IMG/VR virus record: IMGVR_UViG_3300009537_003722
Span: 1-23,201 of that record
Direction: 5' to 3' (one strand)
From: a virus
DNA: 23,201 nt
The translations under genes were made by a program, and so were the position numbers. The notes below the pieces were generated by a model. That model was not told where the DNA came from, did not search any database, and saw nothing but the letters and a program-made list of their open reading frames with translations. This document shows positions 15,096 to 21,273 of this stretch, piece after piece (the stretch's first letter is position 1; every line of letters begins with the position of its first letter).

Positions 15096-15483
15096 CGATA
15101 TATTACGACAGATGGAGATCGATTTAAAAGGTGTTTACGAATTGATGCCTTCAGGCGCATTCGAGTGTAGGGCGGGGTGTTCTAAATGTTGCGGATCGCC
15201 CATCATTGTTTTCGCTCAGGAGAAGGCGAATATATATGCGTGTGGTACGCCTGCTAATGTTGTGCACGATGGGCGCTGCGCTTACTTGAGTAATGACGGA
15301 TGCGGTGTTTATAGCGTGCGTCCATTGATATGTAAAATTTTTGGTGTCTTAGATAAGGTTAATCCTCTACTTAAGTGCTGCGAAGGCAGAAGGTCGAAGT
15401 TGACTTCTAAAACGCAACGCAGGATACATAGTGAGGTTAAACGGGTAATTAATAAATATCGTAATTCGATGGTTTTATTGTAA
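15079..15483 (+). CDS. YkgJ-like cysteine-cluster protein
   Basis: 134 residues. ATG 15079 is chosen, with GAAGGTGAT about 10 bases ahead, because the upstream extension of the frame would overlap the previous gene far more. Cysteines C30, C34, C37 and C38 form the CxxxCxxCC signature of the YkgJ/UPF0153 group, with further conserved-looking C67, C75 and C85 (the latter in RPLICKIFG) and a C100-C101 pair. Such proteins bind zinc or an iron-sulfur cluster; their function is not established. In this context it could modify or regulate a nucleic-acid process, but nothing shows which. Confidence 0.8.
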   Translation: MVQAGDDILRQMEIDLKGVYELMPSGAFECRAGCSKCCGSPIIVFAQEKANIYACGTPANVVHDGRCAYLSNDGCGVYSVRPLICKIFGVLDKVNPLLKCCEGRRSKLTSKTQRRIHSEVKRVINKYRNSMVLL

Positions 15484-15492
15484 GGAGCACGT

Positions 15493-16056
15493 ATGAGGGG
15501 CATGAACATAAAGACTGTCAAAGTATCGGAACTGAAACCGAATCCTAAAAACCCAAGAAGCATTAGTGATGACGCTCTGTCGGGACTAGCCGCAAGCATA
15601 CAGAAGTTCGGCCTTGTTGAGCCCATCATCATGAATGAAACCACAGGCTACATTGTGGGTGGCCATCAACGGTTAAAAGCTCTGGAAAAGCAGGGAATAA
15701 AAGAAACAACAGTTGTTGTCGTCAATCTTTCCGAAAAAGAGGAGATGGAATTAAACGTTGCCCTGAACAATAAGGCTATTCAGGGCGACTGGACAAAAGA
15801 TATAGAAAATATTTTGAGTGGCCTGAAAGTGGATTTTCCGGAGGATTTCGAGACATTAAAATTCGATTCCCTTCTGGAAGAAATAAAGGACATTGATTTC
15901 GATATTCCCAAAGAAGAAAAAGAATATCAGGGCAACTGCGATGAAGATGAAGTTCCCGAGGTTGAAACGAAAGAGCCTATTACCAAGAAAGGCGACTTAT
16001 GGGAATTAGGGCGGTCTATATTCTGTCCTAAATGCGGGAAGAGGCATTTTATATGA
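15493..16056 (+). CDS. ParB-like domain protein beside DNA methyltransferases
   Basis: 187 residues from ATG 15493 (AAGGAG at 15482-15487). The ParB/sulfiredoxin-fold domain covers about 5-95, with KPNPKNPR and the signature VGGHQRLKAL (55-64). An acidic linker follows, then GDLWELG (168-174), the phrase that in fused ParB-methyltransferase proteins comes just before the methyltransferase. Here the chain instead ends in CPKCGKRH, half of a zinc ribbon, and stops where the first methyltransferase starts (ATGA overlap at 16053-16056). A one-base change in the TTTT run at 16047-16050 would fuse the two. It is not a partition protein: no ParA or centromere is seen. It probably helps target the methyltransferases. 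Confidence 0.82.
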   Translation: MRGMNIKTVKVSELKPNPKNPRSISDDALSGLAASIQKFGLVEPIIMNETTGYIVGGHQRLKALEKQGIKETTVVVVNLSEKEEMELNVALNNKAIQGDWTKDIENILSGLKVDFPEDFETLKFDSLLEEIKDIDFDIPKEEKEYQGNCDEDEVPEVETKEPITKKGDLWELGRSIFCPKCGKRHFI

Positions 16057-16952
16057 ACATCACATGTGATTGCGGCCATAAAATCCAGTATTCGGAAAAA
16101 GATGTGTTCTCCCACAAAGTTCTCTGTGGAGATTCTACAAGTGTTGACGATGTCGAAAAGCTTATGAGCGGAGAAAAAGCGGACATGGTGTTTACTTCTC
16201 CGCCATACACTGACCAGAGGACATATAAAATCGGCTCTTTCGATTGGGATGAACTTATGAACGGGGTATTTGCTGCCATACTCATTATCATCAAAGAAAC
16301 TACACATATTCTTGTAAATCTCGGCCTTTCCCACAAGAACAGGCAGGTAGATTTTTATTGGAACAAATGGCTGGAATACATGGCTGGTGCGGGATATCCC
16401 CTATTTGGGTGGTACACCTGGGACAAAGGCAGTGGTTTTCCTGGCGATTGGAACGGCAGACTCGCCCCGTCATTTGAGTTTGTATTCCATTTCAATAAAA
16501 AATGCGAAACGGCCAATAAATGGGTGCCAACGCAGGAAGAATCACAGAAGAAAGACCATTCCAACAAGACGTTCCGTCAGCCGGACGGGTCTTTCAAGCC
16601 GATATATTCTCTAGATAAGTCCAACCAGAAATATAAAGTTCCTGATTCTGTCATCAGAGTACCAAGGGCTAATACCGTTGGTCTTCTTTCCGGTCATCCG
16701 GCAGCGTATCCTGTCGCCCTTCCAGAGTTTGGTTGTAAAACATGGGCGCAGGAAAATGACATAGTGTATGAGCCATTCGCCGGTAGCGGTACGACAATAA
16801 TCGCCTGCGACAAAACAAAACGGCAGTGTCGGGCAATGGAAATATCGGAAGCTTATGTTGATATCATCATTGCCAGATATGTGAAGTTCGTTGGTAATAA
16901 AGGCATGAAACTTAACGGCAAGAAATATGAATGGAGCGAAGATGCACATTAA
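16053..16952 (+). CDS. DNA methyltransferase 1 (TSPPY type)
   Basis: 299 residues from ATG 16053 (GAGG at 16041-16044); an ATG seven codons upstream lacks a proper SD. The N-terminus CDCGH (5-9) looks like the second half of a zinc ribbon whose first half ends the ParB-like protein. Motif IV is TSPPY (48-52) and motif I PFAGSGT (241-247), the order typical of beta-class enzymes. TSPPY is more usual for N4-cytosine enzymes, but N6-adenine cannot be excluded. It would transfer a methyl group from S-adenosylmethionine to phage DNA, plausibly as protection from host restriction; no restriction nuclease is nearby. It is a paralogue of the next gene, sharing HK/R-x-LC-x-DST, DDVEKLM and the C-terminal LNG-x5-W pattern. 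Confidence 0.9.
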   Translation: MNITCDCGHKIQYSEKDVFSHKVLCGDSTSVDDVEKLMSGEKADMVFTSPPYTDQRTYKIGSFDWDELMNGVFAAILIIIKETTHILVNLGLSHKNRQVDFYWNKWLEYMAGAGYPLFGWYTWDKGSGFPGDWNGRLAPSFEFVFHFNKKCETANKWVPTQEESQKKDHSNKTFRQPDGSFKPIYSLDKSNQKYKVPDSVIRVPRANTVGLLSGHPAAYPVALPEFGCKTWAQENDIVYEPFAGSGTTIIACDKTKRQCRAMEISEAYVDIIIARYVKFVGNKGMKLNGKKYEWSEDAH

Positions 16953-17727
16953 TTGTGAGTGCGGCCATAAATTCGAATATAGCGATAATGATATTTACTC
17001 CCATCGTTTACTTTGTGCCGATTCCACGGTAATTGACGATGTTGAGAAACTTATGGATGGTGGTAAAACCGATATGGTCTTTAGTGACCCTCCTTACAAT
17101 GTCGATTACGAGGGGTACACAGAAGACAATCTCAAGATTCAGAACGATGCCATGTCCGTTGAAGATTTCTGTCAATTTCTCACGGATGTTTTTGCAAATT
17201 ACCGCATCGTTTGTAAGGGTACTACGAGCCTGTATATCTGTCATCCGAGCAAATACCAGCGTGAGTTTCAGAATGCCATTGAAAAGGCAGGCTTTGAAAT
17301 CCGCTGTCAGATTGTATGGGCGAAAAACACTTTTGCTTGGGGACATGGGCGATATAAATTTCAGCATGAACCCATATTTTACATCCATGTTGCCGGTGAA
17401 TCGGATTCATGGTACGGCGATAAAAGCCAATCAACACTTTGGGAGGAAAACAAACCCTCAGCAAGCAGGCTTCACCCTACCATGAAGCCTGTGGGACTGT
17501 GTATAAGGGCTATGAACAATAGCTCCAAGAAAAATGACATCGTATTGGATTTATTCGGCGGCTCCGGTACGACACTCATAGCCTGTGAGAAAACAGGTAG
17601 GCAATCAAGACTTATGGAAATAGACGAACATTACTGCGATGTTATCATTGAACGATACGTTAAATTTAGCGGGAATCGGGGGATCACATTAAATGGTGAA
17701 CATCATAAATGGGAGACACGTGCATGA
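16942..17727 (+). CDS. DNA methyltransferase 2 (DPPY type)
   Basis: 261 residues from ATG 16942 (GGAG at 16933-16936), overlapping the end of methyltransferase 1. It has the same N-terminal half-ribbon (CECGH, 5-9), then SDPPY (48-52) as motif IV and LFGGSGT (204-210) as motif I. DPPY points to N6-adenine methylation. Together with the upstream paralogue it suggests a tandem duplication followed by specialisation in target base or sequence. It also contains a central WAKNTFAWGHGRYKF region, probably for target recognition. The ATGA overlap at 17724 couples it to the following zinc-finger gene. Confidence 0.9.
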   Translation: MHINCECGHKFEYSDNDIYSHRLLCADSTVIDDVEKLMDGGKTDMVFSDPPYNVDYEGYTEDNLKIQNDAMSVEDFCQFLTDVFANYRIVCKGTTSLYICHPSKYQREFQNAIEKAGFEIRCQIVWAKNTFAWGHGRYKFQHEPIFYIHVAGESDSWYGDKSQSTLWEENKPSASRLHPTMKPVGLCIRAMNNSSKKNDIVLDLFGGSGTTLIACEKTGRQSRLMEIDEHYCDVIIERYVKFSGNRGITLNGEHHKWETRA

Positions 17728-17963
17728 GGGCTATCGGTCAAAAAGAAGATCATAAACATCGAGAAGGCAAGCGTAATAGCCCAAAAAGCGCTATCCGCGC
17801 TAAATGTTATCAGTGTATGTGCTCGTATGATGACGGGAGGGAGGAGTGTGGAATAGCAACATGCGCTTTATACCCGTATATGCCTTACACACAAAAGAGT
17901 GTTGAGCGGCGGCGTGGGTATATTAATAAAAGTAATGCAAAAGTAAATACGCCCGCTGTATAG
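17724..17963 (+). CDS. small cysteine-rich zinc-finger-like protein
   Basis: 79 residues from ATG 17724, overlapping the stop of methyltransferase 2, with GGGAG at 17711-17715. KSAIRAKCYQCMC, then C42, C47 and LYPYMPY, match a widespread phage/prophage pattern (KAIRAKC-x2-C ... C-x4-C-x-LYP) of unknown function, presumably zinc-binding. Such genes are often seen near phage DNA-modification or packaging genes. The terminator hairpin begins inside its last codons, making it the final gene of the long plus-strand array. Confidence 0.8.
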   Translation: MRAIGQKEDHKHREGKRNSPKSAIRAKCYQCMCSYDDGREECGIATCALYPYMPYTQKSVERRRGYINKSNAKVNTPAV

Positions 17964-17983
17964 TGCACAGCGGGCGTATTTTT
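17945..17983 (+). terminator. strong rho-independent terminator ending the main operon
   Basis: AAATACGCCCGCTGT (17945-17959) pairs perfectly over 15 bases with 17967-17981, around a 7-base loop, followed by a T run through 17983. It overlaps the stop of the zinc-finger gene and faces the end of the minus-strand genes, so it probably separates convergent transcripts. On the minus strand the T tract is weaker. Confidence 0.9.
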
Positions 17984-17987
17984 ATAT

Positions 17988-18095
17988 CTATCTGCCTCTG
18001 CGGGCTCTTTGCCGTGTCGCGGCAATGAACTGCGCTTCGAGTTGCATACGCTTTTTCAGGTTTTTAAGCGCCTCGTTATTCATTAATACACGCAT
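17988..18095 (-). CDS. tiny basic unknown protein, minus strand
   Basis: 35 residues. On the minus strand AGGAGG lies 7 bases before ATG (complement of 18093-18095), a very convincing SD. The peptide is a single helix with a basic tail (RQRARRGR), suitable for nucleic-acid or membrane binding. It ends 4 bases from the convergent terminator. No family is recognised. Confidence 0.6.
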   Translation of the reverse strand: MRVLMNNEALKNLKKRMQLEAQFIAATRQRARRGR

Positions 18096-18110
18096 CTTTA
18101 TACCTCCTAT

Positions 18111-18133
18111 GGGGGCATCTTGGCCCCCTTTTT
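18111..18133 (+). terminator. second plus-strand terminator, between minus-strand genes
   Basis: GGGGGC (18111-18116) pairs with GCCCCC (18123-18128), loop ATCTTG, followed by TTTTT (18129-18133). The T tract is on the plus strand, so it would catch transcripts that pass the first terminator. For minus-strand RNA the same stem sits just upstream of the SD of the 35-residue gene and might affect its translation. Confidence 0.7.
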
Positions 18134-18139
18134 ATTGTC

Positions 18140-18373
18140 TTATACTCTGCCGCAAGGGGTAGAGTATCTTTTCCCGAGTTTGTAGCTGTACATGGCGTTC
18201 TCTAGCGCAGTCTTGTGCGCTGTCAATTTGTAACATTTGGCCTCTATAAGGCCCTTTTGCCTTTCTGCGCCCTCGGCGGTGGAGTATCTTATGCGGTCGT
18301 ACTCCGCTTCGAGTTTTGAATACTTTTTATTAAGTGCTGCGATTTTTCGCAGCGCCGTCTTCCGTATATTCAT
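18140..18373 (-). CDS. small helical unknown protein, minus strand
   Basis: 77 residues, start at 18373 on the minus strand with AGGGGAG about 7 bases ahead. It is nearly all helix, with heptad-like leucine spacing (KIAALNKKYSKLEAEYDRI), and probably forms a coiled-coil dimer. Small coiled-coil proteins encoded opposite a phage operon are often regulators, but no helix-turn-helix is evident. Only this gene and the 35-residue gene are on the minus strand in the window. Confidence 0.65.
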   Translation of the reverse strand: MNIRKTALRKIAALNKKYSKLEAEYDRIRYSTAEGAERQKGLIEAKCYKLTAHKTALENAMYSYKLGKRYSTPCGRV

Positions 18374-18470
18374 CTCTTTCTCCCCTTCTGTTTGTTGTTA
18401 TGCACTTATATATTGCATGTATTGTGCCGTTTAATTACTTTATATAATAACTAGATATTACAAACACTTA

Positions 18471-18502
18471 CGATATAGATTCACAATTACGAATTTGTAT
18501 CG
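18471..18502. repeat. 32-bp imperfect palindrome, operator-like
   Basis: CGATATAGATTC (18471-18482) matches the reverse complement of GAATTTGTATCG (18491-18502) in 10 of 12 positions, with an 8-base centre. This size and symmetry suits a dimeric repressor in a divergent promoter region. No regulator gene is identified in the window. Confidence 0.4.
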
Positions 18503-18711
18503 ATTACATATGTGTAATTAGCCCGTTTGGGGGAGGAAAGTGAGCGTTTTCGTTTGGATTCACTAATTAAATAGAACAAACATTTCGATGCGTCTGAAGG
18601 CGCTAAAAGCTCTACACTTTATGTGCCGTTTAGAACAATTTATGCGCTATATCGGACATCCCGTACTTCATGTGTGTTTTAAATGTTTGTAATTTTAGAT
18701 ATATGTGTTGT

Positions 18712-18726
18712 GGCATGGAGTGTGCA
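18712..18726 (+). repeat. copy 2 of the 15-base shared upstream element
   Basis: GGCATGGAGTGTGCA, one mismatch from the copy at 4543-4557, and at the same distance (42 against 41 bases) from a start codon, here ATG 18769. The neighbouring -35/-10 boxes are much poorer than at 4536-4564, so an operator or activator site is as likely as a promoter core. Confidence 0.5.
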
Positions 18727-18768
18727 TTTATTGTATGTGTAATATCAATCAAAAAGAAAGGGGATAAT

Positions 18769-19122
18769 ATGAGTACAGATGTAACGCTAAACACTGCGGT
18801 GAGCGCTTATATAGCGCATTTAAAGGAAACGGGAGCGGCGGGGAATACCGTGAAAATATATGAAAACGCTCTGAGAAGGGCGGTTAGCTATTTCGGCGAG
18901 AATAAGCTCTTATCAAAAATACTTATACCTCATGTGGCTGCGCTATTTAATAGCGACTTCATAGTGAAGAGTCCCTCAGGTAATCCGCTTGCGTTAATTA
19001 CAATAGCGCAGAATAAGCGGGTGTTCAGACAGTGCATGCAATACGCTGTCGAGCAGGGATGGATAAAGAGTATCCCGATTTCCAAGGATGAAATGCCTGA
19101 AAGAGGTCGGGTAAAAAAATGA
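18769..19122 (+). CDS. orphan integrase-type SAM-like N-terminal domain
   Basis: 117 residues from ATG 18769 (AAAGGGG at 18757-18763). SAYIAHLKETGAAGNTVKIY, then RRAVSYFGENKLLSKI and a helical end, match the core-binding (SAM-like) domain of phage integrases and tyrosine recombinases. The catalytic domain with its R-H-R-Y residues is absent, and downstream frames do not contain it. The stop overlaps the next gene (ATGA), so this looks like a settled, intact small gene rather than a fresh break. It may bind DNA as a stand-alone protein or inhibit a recombinase. Confidence 0.75.
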   Translation: MSTDVTLNTAVSAYIAHLKETGAAGNTVKIYENALRRAVSYFGENKLLSKILIPHVAALFNSDFIVKSPSGNPLALITIAQNKRVFRQCMQYAVEQGWIKSIPISKDEMPERGRVKK

Positions 19123-19268
19123 TTAGGATAGGCGCGCGTATATGTTTAGCAGGTATTGTGCTCATACTTGCTCTTGTCGGGGTCGATAACGCGCTGGAAA
19201 TCTTCTTTAGGGCGTTTACGATAGGGTATTGCAATGCTTTCAACTTCTTGAGGACTTGTATACAATGA
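19119..19268 (+). CDS. small single-span membrane protein
   Basis: 49 residues, ATG 19119 overlapping the previous stop; GAGG at about 19103. Residues ~9-22 (CLAGIVLILALVGV) form one membrane-spanning segment after a short basic N-terminus, with a soluble aromatic-rich C-terminal half. A holin-like or superinfection role is possible but unsupported. Its stop overlaps the next start. Confidence 0.55.
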   Translation: MIRIGARICLAGIVLILALVGVDNALEIFFRAFTIGYCNAFNFLRTCIQ

Positions 19269-19462
19269 TCTACTATGATGCTGTTAATATGTTTAAAAAG
19301 TCTGATGTTATGATCGCCGCGGATAAGGAGCGAAAACTTTATGTGAGGCTCTTGAGGGAGAAGTGTTCCATATGCGGGGAGGATGTCTGCCCTTGCACTT
19401 ACATGTCTATTAAAGACAGGTTAGAGCGATGTTTCAGGGAGGAATTGCCGAGTGGAAGTTAA
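19265..19462 (+). CDS. small CxxC-CxC unknown protein
   Basis: 65 residues from ATG 19265, overlapping the previous TGA, with GAGG at 19250-19253. C34, C37, C42 and C44 (CSICGEDVCPC) make a compact metal-binding knuckle. The rest is helical and charged. No family is recognised. It overlaps the following GTG-started gene by 11 bases. Confidence 0.6.
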   Translation: MIYYDAVNMFKKSDVMIAADKERKLYVRLLREKCSICGEDVCPCTYMSIKDRLERCFREELPSGS

Positions 19463-19901
19463 AATTAATTACTTTAAGGATTCGGGGAAATTTTACGCAG
19501 ATCATATTATGAAGCTTAAATCGACAACTATGCTTGATGTTTTCGAGCATATTCGCGGCCTTCATACTAAGGGTAGATTGCCTGGGCTGCGTAAGGGCGC
19601 ACGATTCATAACGCTTGTGGACTCCACAGAGGGGTATCCGAATTTAATAGGGCTTCCAGCGGAGCCTGTTATGAGAGACATAGCGTATTCGATGCTGCGC
19701 GAGGAGTGGGTGCGATGTGATGATCTGAAAAATCAGCCGGATGAGAAGGGTATTCTGTACTACTCCTGGCCGGACGCGTCTGATAACGGTGTTCAAGTAC
19801 ACGCGTATTATTGGCAGGGGTCAACAGGCGACCTTGCCGTTCTTTTCAAAGGTAATGATAGAAAGATTGTCAGAGGTTTCAAACCTCAGATGTGTTTTTA
19901 A
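19452..19901 (+). CDS. unknown protein
   Basis: 149 residues from GTG 19452, with GGGAGG at 19437-19442. It starts as a beta-rich domain (VKINYFKDSGKFYAD) and later has YYSWPDASDNGVQVHAYYW. No family, zinc or nucleotide motif is recognised, and it appears soluble. It overlaps the previous gene, so it probably belongs to the operon starting near 18769. Confidence 0.7.
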   Translation: MEVKINYFKDSGKFYADHIMKLKSTTMLDVFEHIRGLHTKGRLPGLRKGARFITLVDSTEGYPNLIGLPAEPVMRDIAYSMLREEWVRCDDLKNQPDEKGILYYSWPDASDNGVQVHAYYWQGSTGDLAVLFKGNDRKIVRGFKPQMCF

Positions 19902-19914
19902 CGGAGGCTTACTT

Positions 19915-20286
19915 ATGTACTATGATTCGAGAGACTATCCGCGGAGTGCGCATGAATGGTGGGCGCTGGCTTCAACTTACGCATCAGATATTGTGGCGCT
20001 GTTGTTTCGTGTTAAGGTTAGGAGTACTAAGCATGCCGCGTTAGTTAAGTTGTTTAATACAACGGAGAAATATAAAAAGGCGGTAGAATGTAGAAACGCT
20101 GATTTGGCGAAGGCGCTATCCTATATTTGGATGGCGCTTCCAAATTCGAAGAGCACCCAGGCTCTTAGCGGGTTTAGTGTGCTGTGCGATTTATGCAGTG
20201 AGGCGTATGTATTAACGCTTAAACATCGCAGGCCGGTTGCGGTCAACTTTACCGATATTACGGAGGATGAGTTGAATGGGGTCTAA
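19915..20286 (+). CDS. unknown helical protein
   Basis: 123 residues from ATG 19915, which follows CGGAGG; a longer open frame upstream lies within the previous gene and is not favoured. It is mostly helical, with an aromatic N-terminus (SAHEWWALASTY) and a CDLC pair (91-94) that alone cannot form a zinc finger. It overlaps the next gene by 11 bases. Function unknown. Confidence 0.65.
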   Translation: MYYDSRDYPRSAHEWWALASTYASDIVALLFRVKVRSTKHAALVKLFNTTEKYKKAVECRNADLAKALSYIWMALPNSKSTQALSGFSVLCDLCSEAYVLTLKHRRPVAVNFTDITEDELNGV

Positions 20287-20536
20287 TGGCATGTTTCAGG
20301 CCAATAAGGGGCTTAAACTGAGTAAAGTAATTGATAAATTCAGGAGTTTGGACTATTTGTTTGAAGTAGGAGGCGTGTATACATATAACCCCGATATCCC
20401 GGAGGGCGTTTCCGACTGCGCCGTTTACGGGGGATCGATTTGGCTCATCAAAGACGGCGGGGTAGAGGAGTTTTGGTGTACCGTATTTGCCCCTGTAGAT
20501 GAGGAGGCTGTTGATTACGACGATCGGGAGGATTGA
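20276..20536 (+). CDS. small acidic unknown protein
   Basis: 86 residues from ATG 20276, with GGAGG shortly upstream inside the previous gene. The N-terminal helix is followed by a small beta-rich part and an acidic tail (DEEAVDYDDRED). No family is recognised. It ends 1 base before the RNase H start codon, so the two are probably coupled. Confidence 0.65.
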   Translation: MGSNGMFQANKGLKLSKVIDKFRSLDYLFEVGGVYTYNPDIPEGVSDCAVYGGSIWLIKDGGVEEFWCTVFAPVDEEAVDYDDRED

Positions 20537-20537
20537 T

Positions 20538-20978
20538 ATGTTAGATAAATTCAAGCCGCTTAGATTATATACTGATGGAAGTTTCGACGGTTCTCGCGCG
20601 GGTTGGGGAGGCGTCTTGGTGTACCCGAATGGGCACACGCTTGAGATGCTTGGCCCGTCGAGCGCTTCTAACCCTCTCGAGGCCGAAATATCCGCGGTAT
20701 GCGAGTGCACGAAACATTTAACGAGCATAAATGTGCTGTTCAGAGAGCGTCCAATTGTGGTTTTTACTGATAGTTTCGCAATTGTATCAAAGACGTCTAA
20801 CACCGCTGTTACAGGAACTTTAAAGTTGAAGAGTGCTGATTTTTGGGATCGCTTATTCATGCTCAATCTTATGTATCGGGCGACTTTTAGGAAGGTATCT
20901 CGAAATAGCGATGTCTATAGTAAGAGATCGCATGAACTTGCAAATATCGGAAGGGGTTTGAGTGTTAACAGGTGTTAA
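20538..20978 (+). CDS. rnhA: RNase HI-like ribonuclease
   Basis: 146 residues from ATG 20538 with GGGAGG at 20527-20532. RLYTDGSFDG carries the first catalytic Asp (D13), NPLEAEISAV the Glu (E50 best fits), and VVFTDSF the second Asp (D78). The fourth acid, normally Asp before Glu-Leu-Ala, is replaced by His: RSHELAN has H132. Family members cut RNA in RNA-DNA hybrids, here to remove primers made by the primase. The length suits RNase HI (about 155). Confidence 0.82.
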   Translation: MLDKFKPLRLYTDGSFDGSRAGWGGVLVYPNGHTLEMLGPSSASNPLEAEISAVCECTKHLTSINVLFRERPIVVFTDSFAIVSKTSNTAVTGTLKLKSADFWDRLFMLNLMYRATFRKVSRNSDVYSKRSHELANIGRGLSVNRC

Positions 20979-20993
20979 GTTAAGGAGGTGATA

Positions 20994-21002
20994 ATGCTCT
21001 AG
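20994..21002 (+). CDS. possible two-codon minigene ATG-CTC-TAG
   Basis: A perfect full-length SD (TAAGGAGGTGAT, 20981-20992, complementary to the 16S 3' end) sits at ideal spacing before ATG 20994, but the frame stops after one more codon. GTG at 20988 is in the same frame and would add two codons. No other frame uses this SD. It follows RNase H by two bases and precedes a hairpin terminator. It may be a true minigene or leader peptide, or a fossil of a lost gene. Confidence 0.35.
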   Translation: ML

Positions 21003-21022
21003 AAGATTTTATTTTGTAGCTG

Positions 21023-21058
21023 TTAATGTAAGATGCAAAGCATCTTACATTAATTTTT
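21023..21058 (+). terminator. hairpin terminator after the RNase H gene
   Basis: TTAATGTAAGATGC (21023-21036) pairs perfectly with 21040-21053 around AAA, followed by TTTTT (21054-21058). The stem is AT-rich but 14 bp long. It probably ends or attenuates the 18769-20978 operon. Confidence 0.75.
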
Positions 21059-21085
21059 AACCTGTGTCAATAATAAGGAGTTGAT

Positions 21086-21214
21086 ATGTTTAAAAAAGCG
21101 CTTCTCACTTTAGTCATTTTTTTTTCGGCGTCTTGCGTTTTTGCTGTGGCACGCACTAGGCGGGCCGTATTGTGTGCCGTTAGGCGCTGGTTATGCGCCG
21201 TTATGGCATATTAG
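21086..21214 (+). CDS. 42-residue membrane or exported peptide
   Basis: ATG 21086 is preceded by AAGGAG (21075-21080). The peptide starts MFKK, then a hydrophobic stretch (LLTLVIFFSASCVFAVA, 6-22), then a basic part with a repeated short motif (AVLCAV and WLCAVM). SASC is a loose lipobox, and the alternative is a single anchor with the C-terminus in the cytoplasm. It lies 60 bases before a peptidase M15-like gene, so a holin or spanin-like lysis helper is possible; this is inference from position and size only. Confidence 0.6.
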   Translation: MFKKALLTLVIFFSASCVFAVARTRRAVLCAVRRWLCAVMAY

Positions 21215-21273
21215 ATTATTTGTTTTTGATTTTGAAAGCTCTATTATGTGCCGATACGCACGGGAGGATTAAT

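Larger units (their letters stand above)
18374..18768. promoter_or_regulatory. divergent intergenic control region
   Basis: 395 bases between a minus-strand and a plus-strand block, so it must hold both promoters. It is AT-rich and repetitive. It holds a 32-bp imperfect palindrome (18471-18502), ATTACA-TATG-TGTAAT (18503-18518), and ACAAACATTT (18576-18585) with its inverse AAATGTTTGT (18681-18690). It also has two copies each of TAGAACAA (18572 and 18631 areas) and GTGCCGTTTA (18424 and 18623 areas). A possible 8-codon reading frame (GTG 18540 to TAA 18566, MSVFVWIH) follows GGGAGG, but its spacing is too short. No clear -35/-10 pair could be fixed. Confidence 0.6.

Noticed and set aside
15493-16056. 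Plasmid partition ParB
   Set aside because: No ParA, no helix-turn-helix centromere-binding part and no parS; the neighbours are methyltransferases.
18540-18566. Eight-codon leader peptide
   Set aside because: GGAGG is only 3 bases from GTG 18540, too close for efficient initiation; mentioned only in the intergenic entry.
20258-20866. 202-codon open frame on the minus strand
   Set aside because: It lies opposite plus-strand genes with good SDs, including RNase H with recognisable motifs, so it is a shadow.
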